From Artemisia argyi (Eukaryota; Streptophyta; Magnoliopsida; Asterales; Asteraceae), in contig CM060709.1 in the NCBI GenBank assembly GCA_030686995.1, forward strand, positions 12,856,872-12,920,871: a DNA stretch of 64,000 nt, given 5' to 3'. The notes beneath the pieces are model-generated. The model was not told where the DNA came from, made no database searches, and saw only the letters and a program-made list of their open reading frames with translations. This document shows, piece after piece, positions 47,484-59,134 of this stretch (positions are counted from its first letter, which is position 1; each line of letters starts with the position of its first letter). The position numbers and the translations under genes are program-made.

Positions 47484-50400
47484 ATACCGGGTAAGTGATT
47501 ACCCGGGTCGTGTCCCAACGAGGTGTGAATGGGCAATATCGTGTGAGATTCGAGATTAAAATGCTTGTAAGGATGATTGAGAGGTTATTTGGTATTGTGG
47601 AATTACGAGAAATTAAAAATAACGGATGAAAATAAAATAAATGTAACTAAAACATGAACACAAACAGGGAATGAAAATTAAAACTTGAAAACTACTTGGA
47701 ATTTTACGGGAATGATAATAGGAAGCTAGGGATCCCTAAAACGTAAACTAAATTTTAAAACGTAAAAGTAATTTAAATAAAATGTAAGAGCGCGAAATAA
47801 AATGTGAAATTGAAGCTACACTAGTTCTACGGGTATGAAATTAATTTTCCTACATTCTAAAATGTAAAAGAAAATTTTGAGAAAAAGAAAAACATTTTTT
47901 TGGCTTTTATATTTTTTATAAGGAATTAAAAACTAAAATAATAAAATAAATGCAAGAAAAAGAGTAAAACAATTTAGAAAATTATGAAAAATTTTGGGAA
48001 AGTTTATTATACTAAAATGAAGCTAGGAAAAATAAAAAGTACAAAAAAAAGTTACAAATAAGCATTTAAATAAGCTAACAGAAGTTGGGCTTACTAATAA
48101 TACAAATAGACAAGACCAATTTAAATATAACCAAAAGGGAAACTTGACTAAAAGAGTTAGTAGCAGAGATGGTTGTGTATTGTTGTTTGTGGGTGCTCTG
48201 AGTGGACCAAGAGGTCACAGGTTCGATTCTTGCCAAACCCTTTTTGCTAAACTATTTTTATTTTTTTTGTTTTCTTGTTACACACAAATTAAACACTGAA
48301 TAATAAACAATTTTTATAAAAACAAACTTTTTAAAACTTACAAATAAGCTCAGCTGAGAGCTCAATGTTCAACAGATAAGCTATTAAGCTAACAAATGAG
48401 ATTTTGAATTGAAAAAGCTAATGCAAAGTTACCACTACTTAACCAAAGGCAAAATAAGCTACAAACAAGTTATTTATACCTAGAATAAGCTGGAATAAGA
48501 AGAAAAGCACAAGGAATAAGTTCAAAAGCAATCCAAACCCAACCGGCAACTAAACAGGTTACAAAAAAAAAGTGCAGGCCTATGAGGGTACTAGCAGACC
48601 ATAATGAGCTGATCTAATAAGCTCAAAAGCCTGAAACAAGCCTCGACCCAACTAGACAGGACCAAGGGCTTCTCAAATAACCCACAAGCTCAGGTAAAGC
48701 TCAAGAGATGAGCTCTCAAGGAGCTTGTGAAAAATGGCAAAAGCCACTGGCTGGGTGCAGGGCCAATACATGCTCAACAGCCCACATGGGGAGCAGGTTT
48801 TAATGGCCTAAAAAAAATTCTTAAAAATGAAACAAAAATACTACAATACTCACAAGCTATCAAATAAGTTCTACTCCAAATTCTAAGGCAAAAGACCAAT
48901 GCATAAACAAATTAAAAATACCTTACAAAAGCTACTTGAGATTAGATTTGGACCTGCTTTAAACAACTGATGTGCAGGCCTGATATGGTTTATTGCAAGC
49001 CGAGGAATAAGCTACGGATAAGTCAAAAACGCAAAACAATTCAAATCATATAAAGATCACCCTATAAGCTAATAGGAGAACAGAAATCAAAACTTACACT
49101 CTACTTATACTAACCTAAAGTTCTTAATAAAAAAAAGTGAGTGGGAGGCTGCAGAGCTGCTGAAGCAGCAGGGGTGTTATGGGCCAAATTGGTGAGATTT
49201 TTGACTGGATGACTTATGATAGTCAACTAATAACTAACATACCCTTATGCACCCTAAAATGGAACAATAATAATGGCTGAATTACAATCAACAATAGTCT
49301 AAGTGGGATACTTGAACAAAAACAGTTAGTATAACAGAGACTTGGAAAAACAACTAATTATAACTCATAAGCAATTTGAAGGTACCAATAACATGTAAGC
49401 AATTAGAAGAAGGAACAACAAAGAAAAAAAAAAGACAAGCAAATTAAGAGCTTTAACTTGAAGATTTCATTGATAAAAAAATGAAAGGTACAGAAACTTC
49501 AACAACTAAAGAGATATTAAAAATTAAAACTAAACCCTAATTACTTGACTACTACTACCTACTTCCTAATTAAAAAATTGACTGCGTCTTTAGGGCTACA
49601 TATCACAACTACTTATGCTAATAAATCTAGGGTTTGGTCTTCTATTTCTTGTCCACTTCCTCTGCCTTTTCCTTGTGCTTGTTGTCAATGAATCCTAGCC
49701 GTTTAATTGGTTTTAGCATGATCTCAGCCCTTAAACAAGATTTGGCGCCCAAATGGAGTGGGTAGGTATGGGATTGTGAGATGTTTAGTGGGATTGGGAA
49801 ATGGAGTTGAGGACAAAGTATGATAGTGAAGGGGGAGATGGTGATTGCAGGTCACGGGTTGGAGGGGGGAAGGAGATGGGTGAAAGTGATGGTTTGGCGT
49901 GTAATGGTGTTTAACTGGGTAAAGATAGGTTGGGGAAGAAAAGGGTGAGTTTGACTGATGTTTGACCAAAAAGGGGGGTTGGGATATGTTTTTATTAAAA
50001 CGAATACGTTTATTACTTAGGTGTAGGTTTGGGCTTTGGGATTAAATTGGGCCAAGGGTAGTTTGGGTGGGCTTGGTGATGGTTTGGATTGGTTTTGGTG
50101 GAGTTGGTGTTTTGGGTGGATTGGACTAGAATAACAAAAGGGTCCCTTAGGTTTATAAATATGATATCACAAGGACCAATTTGTAATTAGCTGAAACATG
50201 AGGGGCTGAACCTGCCATTTTCCAAATTATAATCCCAAGGGTTTTATTTGCCAAGTCTCAATTTTCCAAGGACCTTTGAAGTTTATATTCCATAATGAAA
50301 TACCCGAGGACCACAATTGCCAATTTCCAAAGTTTGGGGACCAAAATTGTAATTTCTCCAAACTTTTTACCCAAGGACTAATTTTGAAAACTTTTGAATA

Positions 50401-50658
50401 CCCAAGGACTTTAATTGACTTTTCTTTCAAAATTATTTTACCAGGGACCAGTTTTGTCAATTTGTGAAAGTTCAGGGACTGATTTTGACAACTCTTCATA
50501 TTTTGCTCGTTTTTCGTCTGTTTTCAATCCTTTGTACCTGAAATACGCAAAAACACACTCCAAGGATATTTGTGATGTTATTTGACCATTTTGAAGTGTT
50601 TTTGGTTGTTTTGACTCGAAAATTGGACGAAAAAATATGTGCAAAAAGGCACATATCA
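47318..50658 (-). repeat. 5' LTR of the Athila-type element
   Basis: It matches the other LTR but has an extra block with (AT)28 (47425-47480) and a short CCGGGTAAGTGATTACCCGG hairpin. It carries tRNA-like boxes at 48161-48172 (TAGCAGAGATGG) and 48220-48229 (GGTTCGATTC, a consensus B box). Confidence 0.9.
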
Positions 50659-51626
50659 GTATACATGGGCTTTTATTATCGTGGCCCAGCCCATAACCAT
50701 TTTCATAAATTCCCCAATCAGAAAAACTGGTTTTTATGCCTAAACTTTTCAACTGTTTGACATAATAAAATTTTCAACCTTTCAATTCGTCAAAGACAAC
50801 GAGCAAACAACAAAAACAAACAAAGCAAAAGGTGTGGTGAAGTGCCAAACCTCTTTGGGCCTTACCGGTGCCACCTCATTTCAACACTAGCACTTCAAAA
50901 TACCCCCTCACTCGTAACACAAAACAAACTCTTTATTTGCCCCATCAACCCACTCACTCTCATAATCAAACGGTAAAATTTTTAATATGTGGTTTTGTCT
51001 TTTGTGCTTCACTTCCACGACGAGGACAAAACAAAGAGAAAATTAAGAAGGGGGGGGGGTGTCGTGGTGAGCAAACGGTGAACCTCCACATATGAACGGC
51101 GAGCACATGAAGTTCACCACACCGTTTGCTCTAAACACCATCGTAAGCCACCCAATGTCAAAAGACACGAGACTCAACATGAAATCTTATAAACATGATA
51201 ACTTTGTATGTTGTCTTTGTTGTTTCATATGTTTTTGTGACACACAACTAAAATAGTATAAAAGCACAGAAAAGCCAACCAAAATATAAATCCATTGCCC
51301 ACAATAGCCGTTTCCTGGGTCGGAAACGATCACGTAGATACCTCAGTTAAGCCGCCTCACCCTCGTGAGTGACCTAGCAGAGAAACCTACCTCATCCGTT
51401 TAGAAATAGTCTTTCCCAAAAGCAAACATAACAAAACCACATGTTGCTTAGTCGATGGATTTAACAACAGTTTACTCCAAGAAACAATTATATCTAAAGC
51501 TTACATATATCTAAAGCTTAAACTAACCCAATCAATAACTTAATAGACAGCAAATTGTAACATGAAGTGGTGCTGAGGGAACAAGGTCTTTTACTTAGTA
51601 TATTTATCCTTAAAGCTATCATCCCT
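50659..51626. repeat. Host segment, copy 1 of the large duplication (right part)
   Basis: It matches 59365-60690 in blocks, for example GTATACATGGGCT, CAGCCCATAACCATTT and CCAACCAAAATA..CCCACAATAGCCGTT. No complete gene. A small MITE sits at 50831-51123. The segment probably includes the 3'UTR of the kinase fragment to its right. Confidence 0.75.
50831..51123. mobile_element. Small MITE-like element
   Basis: The termini GGTGTGGTGAAGTGCC and GAAGTTCACCACACC are inverted repeats 293 bp apart. The duplicated locus near 59990 lacks this block, which supports a separate insertion. No clear target duplication was found. Confidence 0.5.
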
Positions 51627-51767
51627 CTAGTTAACACTGTTCTCAAATTGTAACATGTCGTCATAGATTTCTTCAAGCTCCTTTAAGACCGGTTCAAGAG
51701 TTGGGCGTAGGTGTGATTTGTCTACAACACATTTCTGAGCAAGTAAGGCGTTGGGTTACTTGTCTTG
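51627..51767 (-). pseudogene. Protein kinase C-terminal fragment
   Basis: The minus strand encodes NALLAQKCVVDKSHLRPTLE followed by PVLKELEEIYDDMLQFEN and a stop at 51627. This matches the end of a Ser/Thr or receptor-like kinase domain (subdomain XI: the A..C...D...RPT..PVL..LE pattern). The reading frame meets a TAA just upstream and the rest of the kinase is absent. The second copy of the duplication keeps only the stop region and 3' flank near 60690. Confidence 0.65.
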
Positions 51768-51829
51768 TTAGGGGGATGTTAAAATTTTATTCTGCTATCC
51801 GATGCATAACAAATGCTCTGCATAAAAAC

Positions 51830-52167
51830 TGTTGGATTTAATCTTACTATGATGAATGAAACACAGGTAATAATATGAATATAACTTTATTGATACTTGC
51901 TAATTTTCGTTCATATCGAACTTACAATAATCGACCCTATATATAGTTTTCTAACCGACACCTATGAAGCGACATAATGCTTCAACCGTTTCTATAACTA
52001 ACTTTCTAAACAACATGTCGTTTGATATAAACGACATCACCCTTAATTGGGTTTCTTAATTTACATAATGACACCCTAAACTTACACTAATTACATACTT
52101 GATACTAATACATACTATACTTTCTAATATGACCCATTTGACCCAAAGTTTAGGTTAACTATCAACA
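51830..52167 (-). mobile_element. LTR of a gag-only Copia element
   Basis: The 338-bp LTR on the minus strand runs TGTTGATAGTTAACC to TTAAATCCAACA. A polypurine tract (TTAAGGGGGAG, 52168-52178) precedes it, so it is the 3' LTR. No second LTR is found on the right, where the element is cut at about 53560. Confidence 0.8.
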
Positions 52168-52224
52168 CTCCCCCTTAAACTAAACTTTGGTTTAAGGTGG
52201 GTCTTCAACTTGCCTTGACTTGCT

Positions 52225-53082
52225 TTACAACAATGTTGGTTCTTCGTCGCTTTGGTAAATGAGAGGTGCTTCTTGCTTTTTGTCTTTATCCTTCCATTTG
52301 GTGCATTCGTATGCAAAGTGACCAAATTCACCACATTCATAGCATCTCATTTCTTTCTTGCTTTGTTCTCGACTTGTACCTCTTCCACGTCCTTTTTCTT
52401 CTTTACTAAAGTTTCTTCCTCGACCTCTACCACATTCTTGATTACTTGAACTTGCCATTAGAAGTTTGCTTCGGTAATCTTCTTGCGGTTCATCTTGACT
52501 CTTGAGGCGTTCTTCATAAGTAGTTAGTCTTCCAACAGCTTCTTCAAACGTCATATTGTCAATTTCTGAATATTGCTCGATGGATGCCACAATTGGTAGA
52601 AACTTCTTTGGAACGGAGTTCAACAACTTTCCTACTAGTACTTTGTCTTTAAGATTAGAACCAAGACTTTTACACTTGCCTCTTATGCTTCCCAGTTTTC
52701 CCGCAAAGTCATTCACGGTTTCATCGGTCTTCATTTTTAAGGTCTCCAATTCGCTTCTTAAAGTTTGTAGGCGTGCTTTCTGAACTCGGTCTGCTCCAAT
52801 ATAACGTACTTTAATTGATTCCCATACTTCCTTCGCTTTCGAGTATTGTGCAACTTGCATTAGAATATCTTCCGGCAATGTTGTGAGGATCATTGCTTTT
52901 GTTGTATGCATCTTTCTTTCATCTACTTGTTCTGTATCTTCAAGCGTTTCCCAAAGACCATATGCCTTCCATATTGTCTCCATCATATTTGCCCATGTTG
53001 TGTAGTTTGTTTCGGTGAGTTTTGGACATTGAAGTGCTATGTTTTGGTCACGAGTTGGTGTAGATGATTCTCCTATCTTCAT
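52225..53082 (-). CDS. Copia Gag (gag-only element)
   Basis: An intact 285-aa frame. The UBN2-type Gag domain shows LTETNYTTWANMMETIWKAY, AKEVWESIKVRYIGADRVQK, LKMKTDETVNDFAGKLGSI and the DNMTFEEAVGRLTTYEERL motif, followed by a Gly/Arg-rich stretch and the zinc knuckle CYECGEFGHFAYEC near the end. The stop lies about 47 bp before the polypurine tract, so no pol exists between gag and LTR. That resembles the TR-GAG class of non-autonomous elements; a simple pol deletion is the alternative. The lack of stops suggests recent decay or retained constraint. Confidence 0.85.
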   Translation of the reverse strand: MKIGESSTPTRDQNIALQCPKLTETNYTTWANMMETIWKAYGLWETLEDTEQVDERKMHTTKAMILTTLPEDILMQVAQYSKAKEVWESIKVRYIGADRVQKARLQTLRSELETLKMKTDETVNDFAGKLGSIRGKCKSLGSNLKDKVLVGKLLNSVPKKFLPIVASIEQYSEIDNMTFEEAVGRLTTYEERLKSQDEPQEDYRSKLLMASSSNQECGRGRGRNFSKEEKGRGRGTSREQSKKEMRCYECGEFGHFAYECTKWKDKDKKQEAPLIYQSDEEPTLL

Positions 53083-53109
53083 GCTTTGTTGCTTTCTTAC
53101 TTGCGTACT

Positions 53110-53430
53110 TTCTTACTTGCTTTTGAAACAAAAGTTTCTCTTACTGGTCGAAACACAGAGGTTTCTCTTACGGGGTGAAACACTAAGGTTTCTCTTACTG
53201 GTGAAAACACTACGGCTTCCTCTTACTGGTGAAACACTAATGTTTCTCTTACTGGTGAAAATCTAAGGTTTCTGAAAAACACTAGGTTTTCTCTTACTTA
53301 CTTACTTTGAAACAATATATTTTCTCTTACTTACTTACTTTGAAACGCTAGAGTTGTTTCTTACTTACTTACTTGGAAACACTAAGGTTTCTAACAAAAC
53401 TAGGTTTCTTTCTTACTTACTATGTGAACC
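53110..53430. repeat. Minisatellite in the gag leader
   Basis: About ten degenerate units of roughly 25-35 bp based on GGTTTCTCTTACTGGTGAAA, shifting to CTTACTTACTTTGAAAC units. They lie in the untranslated leader upstream of the gag ATG. Confidence 0.85.
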
Positions 53431-53559
53431 ACAATGGTTCGGATCTTACTTCTTACTAGTTTTGTATTTTTTAATTTAAAGTAACTTATTTTGTCTCCCT
53501 AAATTGAAAAATATCAAAACTTTAAAAGATTTAAGAGGGTCTGGTAATTGGTGTCATTC

Positions 53560-55290
53560 CTTGTTTTTTAAGCAGCTTATGGCTTATGATAGATAAGCTC
53601 ATAAGCTACGCTTAAGTACTTAAGTGTTTGGATTAGCTTATGATAAAAAGGTGGAAAGAAGTTATATAAGCGCATACACTACCTCATAAGCCTAAGCTTA
53701 TAAGCTTATCCAAACATTTGAATGGGCTTACACTTGCTATATAAGCCAATAAGCTAGAACAAACAGCCCCTCGAAGGTGTTTGTTTAAACTTATATGTGG
53801 GCTTATGAGCTTATTTGATTTCGGCATAGATTTAATAAGCCTCAAATTTCCAGCTTATATTGAGACTTGTGATATGATAAACTTATATAAGCCCATAAGT
53901 CTCAAAATAAGCCAAAATCAGATAAGCTCATAATTCCACATATAAGCTTAACCAAACACCCCCCTCAAATTTCCAGTTAAGCCAATAAGCTCCTCAAATA
54001 AGTTACTCTCTATTCGCCCAGTCCCCCAATCTCATAGTTGTAAAATACTAAAACAATAAATGCTAATCATCCACTAATGCAACTAACACTTAATTACAGT
54101 GACGGTACCAGGTTTTAAAATACACAAAAATTTTAACACTACGGAACATAGTTCAAGGCACTGAGTTTCAGCCGCACGTCGCTCAGATTCGTTTTTTTTC
54201 TAAAAAATTTCATCTGTCCATGACACAGCGGGACACCCCATAATTCCATCACTTAATCATTTTCTTAAAAAAAGAAATTAAGGAAATAAAAACGTGTGCA
54301 ACAGCTTTTAAGGTACTAGAATAAATAAAACTACTGTATTACATTAAATTAAAGCAAATCTAAAAACAATATTAAAGTAACTAGTACTACTTATACTGAT
54401 CCTAAATAGAAATATCTACAAAAATATCTCCATTTATCTCTCTATCTCTCTAAAAAAAAAAACCCTCCTACCTCTCTCTAAAAAAATCTTCCAACTTATC
54501 TCCACCTTATCTTTAAATATAACCGGCGGTCGGTTTCGGCCGACCGTCCGGACCTCTTTTTTACTTTCCTTTTCCTTAAATAAAAATCCTTACTCGCAGA
54601 TCTGTCATCTCCCAACTGTCGCCGCTCGCTGCCGCCACCGTTGTTCTGCTCAGATCAGTTGCCTTCCGGTCTCCTCTGCTCAGATCTGGTGTGGTCCGTC
54701 ATCGATGGCTTGATGCTGCTTTGGGTTTCGACTTTAGATCTGTTAGGTTTAGGTCTGGCTCCTTTAAGGATGCTCAGTTTTATCTTCTTTGTATGTTTTT
54801 GTGTACTTTATGTACTTTTGTCAAGCTACACCTTCATATGGTTGTGTGTACCAAAAGCTCACTCTGGTGATTCCCCCCACCCTTGTATGGTGTTGCTGTA
54901 GGCTGTCACAACTATTATAGTGTATGTCTTGTTTTAGCCTAACTTGTTATGTTCAATGTAACTTGTTGTGTTCAAATTTCCTCCATTTGTGAGGTTTGAA
55001 ATGAAATCTCTATTCAAAAAAAAATAATAAAATAAAAATACAATCTAAATTAATGATAGTTGAGCAATTAATAAATGTGTTGATGCTATAAATAGTAAGG
55101 ATTAAAATATACCGGAATTAAATGGTGGGTGAAAATGGAACCCTAATTGGTGATTGTAATGGTGAAGATGAGTTTGGGGAATAGTTGGTGAAGTTTGTTT
55201 TTGCTATACTACTTGCTACCTTTCTTTCTCTTTTTTTCTTTTTTAATTTGTTTCTTTAAGCACGTGTGTCTCATAGTTTTTGGCCTTTTT
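53560..55290. repeat. NINJA-leader repeat, copy R5
   Basis: It starts at a GCAGCTTATGGCTTATGATAG segment shared with R4. It contains a leader-exon copy (donor context ATACCGGAATTAAATGG, about 55107) and the G-box (55261-55266). A 624-bp retroposon (54412-55035) interrupts it. No NINJA coding exon follows on its left; a Copia remnant does. Confidence 0.82.
54412..55035 (+). mobile_element. Retroposon with A-rich tail
   Basis: The flanks AAATAGAA and AAATACAA (one mismatch) bracket a 624-bp insert absent from R1-R4. It ends TGAAATCTCTATTC followed by an A-rich tail, as LINE 3' ends do. It begins with CTCTCTA repeats and a GC-rich leader-like stretch (CCGGCGGTCGGTTTCGGCCG). No reverse transcriptase is present, so it is probably an internally deleted LINE or a LINE-mobilised RNA. 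Confidence 0.7.
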
Positions 55291-55300
55291 TTTATTAAAG

Positions 55301-55661
55301 CAGTACGTTTGGTATGCAACCCGAAATCACTATAGGTATGATTTTGAATAGAGAGAGGTCTGGGATTATAGATATCGATTTCAATGCTCTTGTTTAGTGT
55401 GAATTTTAAGGGTATGAGTTTGACATTTTAAAGGGCCATTCAAGTACTATTAGTGAACATTTTAATATACAATAAGCAATATTGTATGTATAATAAAAAG
55501 TGGGAAGCACAAATTTTGAATATTGTTGCTAATAATTCATCAATTTCGATGGAATGCTTTTGTTGGCCACACCCATACATGATCGATACATCCATAACAA
55601 ACATAATGAATTACTTTCAAAGCCATACATGCATTCCAAAATCCTCATACTAAACGCTTCC
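55301..55661. mobile_element. MITE-like foldback
   Basis: The ends CAGTACGTTTGGTATG and CATACTAAACGCTTCC are imperfect inverted repeats. The block is missing from the R4 equivalent near 25100, so it inserted in copy 2 only. The small ORF in it has no motif. Confidence 0.6.
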
Positions 55662-56619
55662 TAAGATTTTTTAGGAGGTTTGATCTTTGCGAGAGCGTCG
55701 AGTGTGGCGGCTCAGGCTGTTTCGTTATCACACCATCACATCAGTATTTTACATTTTACATTTAGATATTAAAATATTTCTTTTGTAGTTGCTTAAATTC
55801 CAGTTTTTGAAACCCACTATTTTGTTTATTTTTTTTCAATTTTTCAAATCAATTAGTTTTTCATTTTTTAAAGTAAAAATATAAATTACATAAAAAATAT
55901 AAATAAAAAAACAAGAAATAAAAAATAAATTATAAGAAATGAACATTTGCACTCACTATAAATACAAACACACTTCTCACTACACACACTATAAACTAGT
56001 TATTTCAGGAAGGACTTAAAAGCTCTTTCATCATGTCAAGTTTCAGGCAACCGATTGGCTCCAAAGGATTTTAGAAGAAGAGCAATGAGCGTAATGTTGA
56101 ACTCTTGACGAAAAGTCAACTCCTTATCTTCCATTTCACGCTGCACACAAACACTAAAACACATTCTTGCGTGCGCGCACACACAAAACCCACACAATAC
56201 ACATGCTAACCCACTTTTAATAGATTAAAATAAATAAATAAATAAATAACCACAATTGACTTTGTGTCAGTTTTCTCATGCAACAAATGACGTTGGGGTG
56301 CGGTGGCGCCTGAATGGCGACACAATTTGGCTTGACACGTTGAAAATGGCTTCCGACTATGGTATTACACCATTTGCCCTTATATACATGTACGGTGTTA
56401 ATATTCTATTTTAACTGGTTGTAAATTTAAGTGTGTAGATAAAAATTTTGAATTTGCAAATCATCCCCTTTTATTTTTGTAATGTTGAGGCACATATAGT
56501 CTAATCAATAGTGTTAGGCATCAACGCATAATCATACAAATTATTAGTCCAATATGACAAATTTGGTATGTCCTCATTGATTGATATGAAAGATGAGGCT
56601 TCAACACTAACATACGATG

Positions 56620-56862
56620 ATAGGGTTCGTTTGGTAGGACGGAATGAAATGTCGAATGAATGGAATGACCGATGTAATAAAATAAACAGTGTAATCATGT
56701 AATGATTCATTACATTTATTAATCATGTTTGGTTAGTATGATAACATGTAATGAAATCATAATAAAAAGACTAAAATATCCATTATTGATAAGAAGGTTA
56801 ATTAATATGTTTAGTTAATGGTGGAGTTTTATGTAATTTTGACACCATTACGATCGTAATTG

Positions 56863-56907
<45 letters not shown>

Positions 56908-57052
56908 AGCCCTTAAGGAATGATTTTAGTGTAATGGATCCTTCCTTGTAATGAATTATTATATTACATAAATGTAAACAAACAACATTTCTCCATTTCA
57001 TCGTAATAATTTTTTCCATTCTCTCTTTAATTACAACGTACCAAACGCTATG
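56620..57052. mobile_element. MITE-like element with a poly(A) core
   Basis: The ends ATAGGGTTCGTTTGGTA and GTACCAAACGCTAT are inverted repeats. The interior has ATTACA/TGTAAT motifs in both orientations and an A43 run (56863-56905). Copy 1 near 25900 lacks it. Confidence 0.6.
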
Positions 57053-57746
57053 ATAATGTTCAATTGAGACAACCTTCTAAGTTGTTCATCCGTTGTACAT
57101 GTAAATCAAAGTTACTAAGAAAGTTCTATAGTAGGTCAAGTTCACTAAGAAAGTTCTTCCCTCTTTGCTTAATGTTTCTTTATTTTTTTAGCACATGTTT
57201 CTTAACCTTTTTAATAATTGGTTTCGTGTTTATATGAGTCGATCGAAAAGAAGAATACTCCAACTCCAAATTATAATGTTTGATGTTGGTTTATTGATGA
57301 ACCCATATGGGTTGTTTAGATTTGTCAAGACGACAAAAATAGATAAAGATGCAGGTCAGTTCTTAACTATATGCTTCCATTACGGTAAAACTAACTCATG
57401 TGCTGGACTCAATTTAATTTTTTAATTATCATACTAGTTTTTTTTTTTAGTTACACACATACTATCAAACTTAGAAATTTATATATTGTTGACTAATTTT
57501 AATTAGACACTTTATTTTGTGTAATTAACTACAATAAAATCAAGGTTCTTGTTATTAATGTTTTTGCTGTTTTTTGAATTTTTGTTTAAAAATAATTGTA
57601 GAAGAAAGTGGAAAGGAACATACTAGAGGTTGAAGATAGAGGGTAAATTAATAAAAACTAGACGAGTACCCATGCATAGCAATGGAATTTTATAGCGACA
57701 AATAGTTTATTGATAAAAAAAAAGTTTATAGGTTATAAAGGAAAAA

Positions 57747-58478
57747 TAATGTTTTGAAATCCGGTTCGACCCGGGTGGTTCAACCGGTTGAACCGTTCCG
57801 GTCGAAAAATAGGTCGATTTAAACCGGGTCAACTTGCTAGGTTGGGTCAAAAACGGGTCAAATTAAACCGGGTCAATCCGCCGGGTTTGAAGCGTCCCGG
57901 GTCAACCCGATTTGTGTTTTAATTGGTTGTATTTAATTTGGTAGATATGTTTTTTAATTGGTTGTACAATGTGAATAAATCATTTACTTTTAAGTAAAGG
58001 ATAATGTTTTGAAACCCGGTTCGACCCGGGTGGTTCAACCGGTTGAACCGTTCCGGTCGAAAAATGGTCGATTTAAACCAAGTCAACTTGCTAGGTTGGG
58101 TCGAAAACGGGTCAAATTACCGGGTCAATCCGGTTTGTGTTTTAATTGGTTGTATTTAATTTGATAGATATGTTTTTAATTGGTTGTACAATGTGAATAA
58201 ATTATTGTACTTTTAAGTAATGAGGTGCTTTAATTAGAGTATTAATTACATTAATTTTCTCTCACATTTGACTTTCAATACTCAACTTTCAAGACTCAAT
58301 TTTTCAAGTTTTAATTGGTTGTATTTAATTTGATAGATATGTTTTTAATTGGTTGTACAATGTGAATAAATTATTGTACTTTTAAGTAATGTGGTGCTTT
58401 AATTAGAGTATTAATTACATTAATTTTCTCTCACATTTGACTTTCAATACTCAACTTTTAAGACTCAATTTTTCAAGT
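57747..58478. repeat. Nested tandem duplications with GGTTCAACCGG hairpins
   Basis: One unit of about 254 bp repeats at 57747 and 58001 (start ATAATGTTTTGAAA.CCGG). A second unit of about 169 bp repeats at 58141 and 58310 (TTTAATTGGTTGTATTTAAT). The units contain CCGGGTCAA and GGTTCAACCGGTTGAACC palindromes. The second copies are nearly identical to the first, so the duplication is young. Confidence 0.8.
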
Positions 58479-58898
58479 TTGACTATTTTTCCATTATAGA
58501 TAGTATAGATACCCTAACATGCAAGTTACATGTGGTGATTTAACAGACTTATTTTTATTGGGCATTAACGAAAAGGACATAATGTGTTACAAAATATGAA
58601 CAACCATGATAAAATTTGTAATTAATTTTTGAGAGTGAAAGGAAGTACAAAAAATAGAAACCACGGTATCACACTGACAAAATTTGTAATTTGAGTTTTC
58701 CTAACTTTTATGTGGCACAAGTTTTGAAGTGTTAAATGAACTAAAAATACCATATTTCATGTTACTTGATGTTAATACTTTCCTAATTAAATTTTTAATA
58801 TTTATTAAGTTTACCATTATTTTACATAGAAATAGTTGTATTTAAAGAAATAAATTATTTCATTTAATGTTTTGAAACTTGTACCACCATGGCATAAG

Positions 58899-58905
<7 letters not shown>

Positions 58906-58937
<32 letters not shown>
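58906..58937. repeat. Poly(A) run
   Basis: A 32-base homopolymer with no adjacent retroposon body that I can recognise. Confidence 0.9.
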
Positions 58938-58938
<1 letters not shown>

Positions 58939-58992
58939 CGCTGGTAGTTTAAATTTTCTCTAGATTTTAGAAAGTTGATACATATAGATAAA

Positions 58993-59134
58993 GGGAGGTG
59001 ATTTGCGCATTCAACTTTATGATTGAGACACTTAACTGTTCAGACAATTAAAACACACTGTGAACCTTGTATAAGTATCCAATGCACACAGTAAAGTGTC
59101 TCAATCAAAAATTTGAGTGTGCAAATCAATTCCC
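58993..59134. mobile_element. 142-bp foldback MITE
   Basis: Nearly the whole element is an inverted repeat: GGGAGGTGATTTGCGCATTC and GAGTGTGCAAATCAATTCCC at the ends, then ATTGAGACACTT and AAGTGTCTCAAT. It occupies the site in copy 2 that corresponds to the LINE insertion site in copy 1. Confidence 0.75.

Larger units (their letters stand above)
40649..50658 (-). mobile_element. Athila-type Gypsy element, non-autonomous
   Basis: LTRs of 3,268 bp (40649-43916) and 3,341 bp (47318-50658) both run TGATATTGCG to CACATATCA. They are flanked by a perfect GTATA duplication (40644-40648 and 50659-50663). A tRNA-Asp primer site beside the right LTR and a GTGTGGGGGATT polypurine tract beside the left LTR show minus-strand orientation and fit Athila elements. 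The interior (3.4 kb) has a gag-like ORF but no protease, reverse transcriptase or integrase. The LTRs look about 97% or more identical by eye. The paralogous site at 59365 is empty. Confidence 0.93.
55662..58992. repeat. Host segment, copy 2 of the large duplication (left part)
   Basis: This is the counterpart of 25130-26736, enlarged by a MITE (56620-57052), simple repeats and a tandem duplication (57747-58478). No gene is seen; the 76-aa frame at 57195-57425 has no recognised motif. Confidence 0.75.

Noticed and set aside
54641..54901. 86-aa hydrophobic frame in the retroposon
   Set aside because: No recognisable motif; it lies in an untranslated-like part of a LINE-type retroposon. A signal-anchor protein cannot be excluded but is not supported.
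56798..57019. Open frame with a Phe run
   Set aside because: It spans the A43 core of a MITE; no protein motif.
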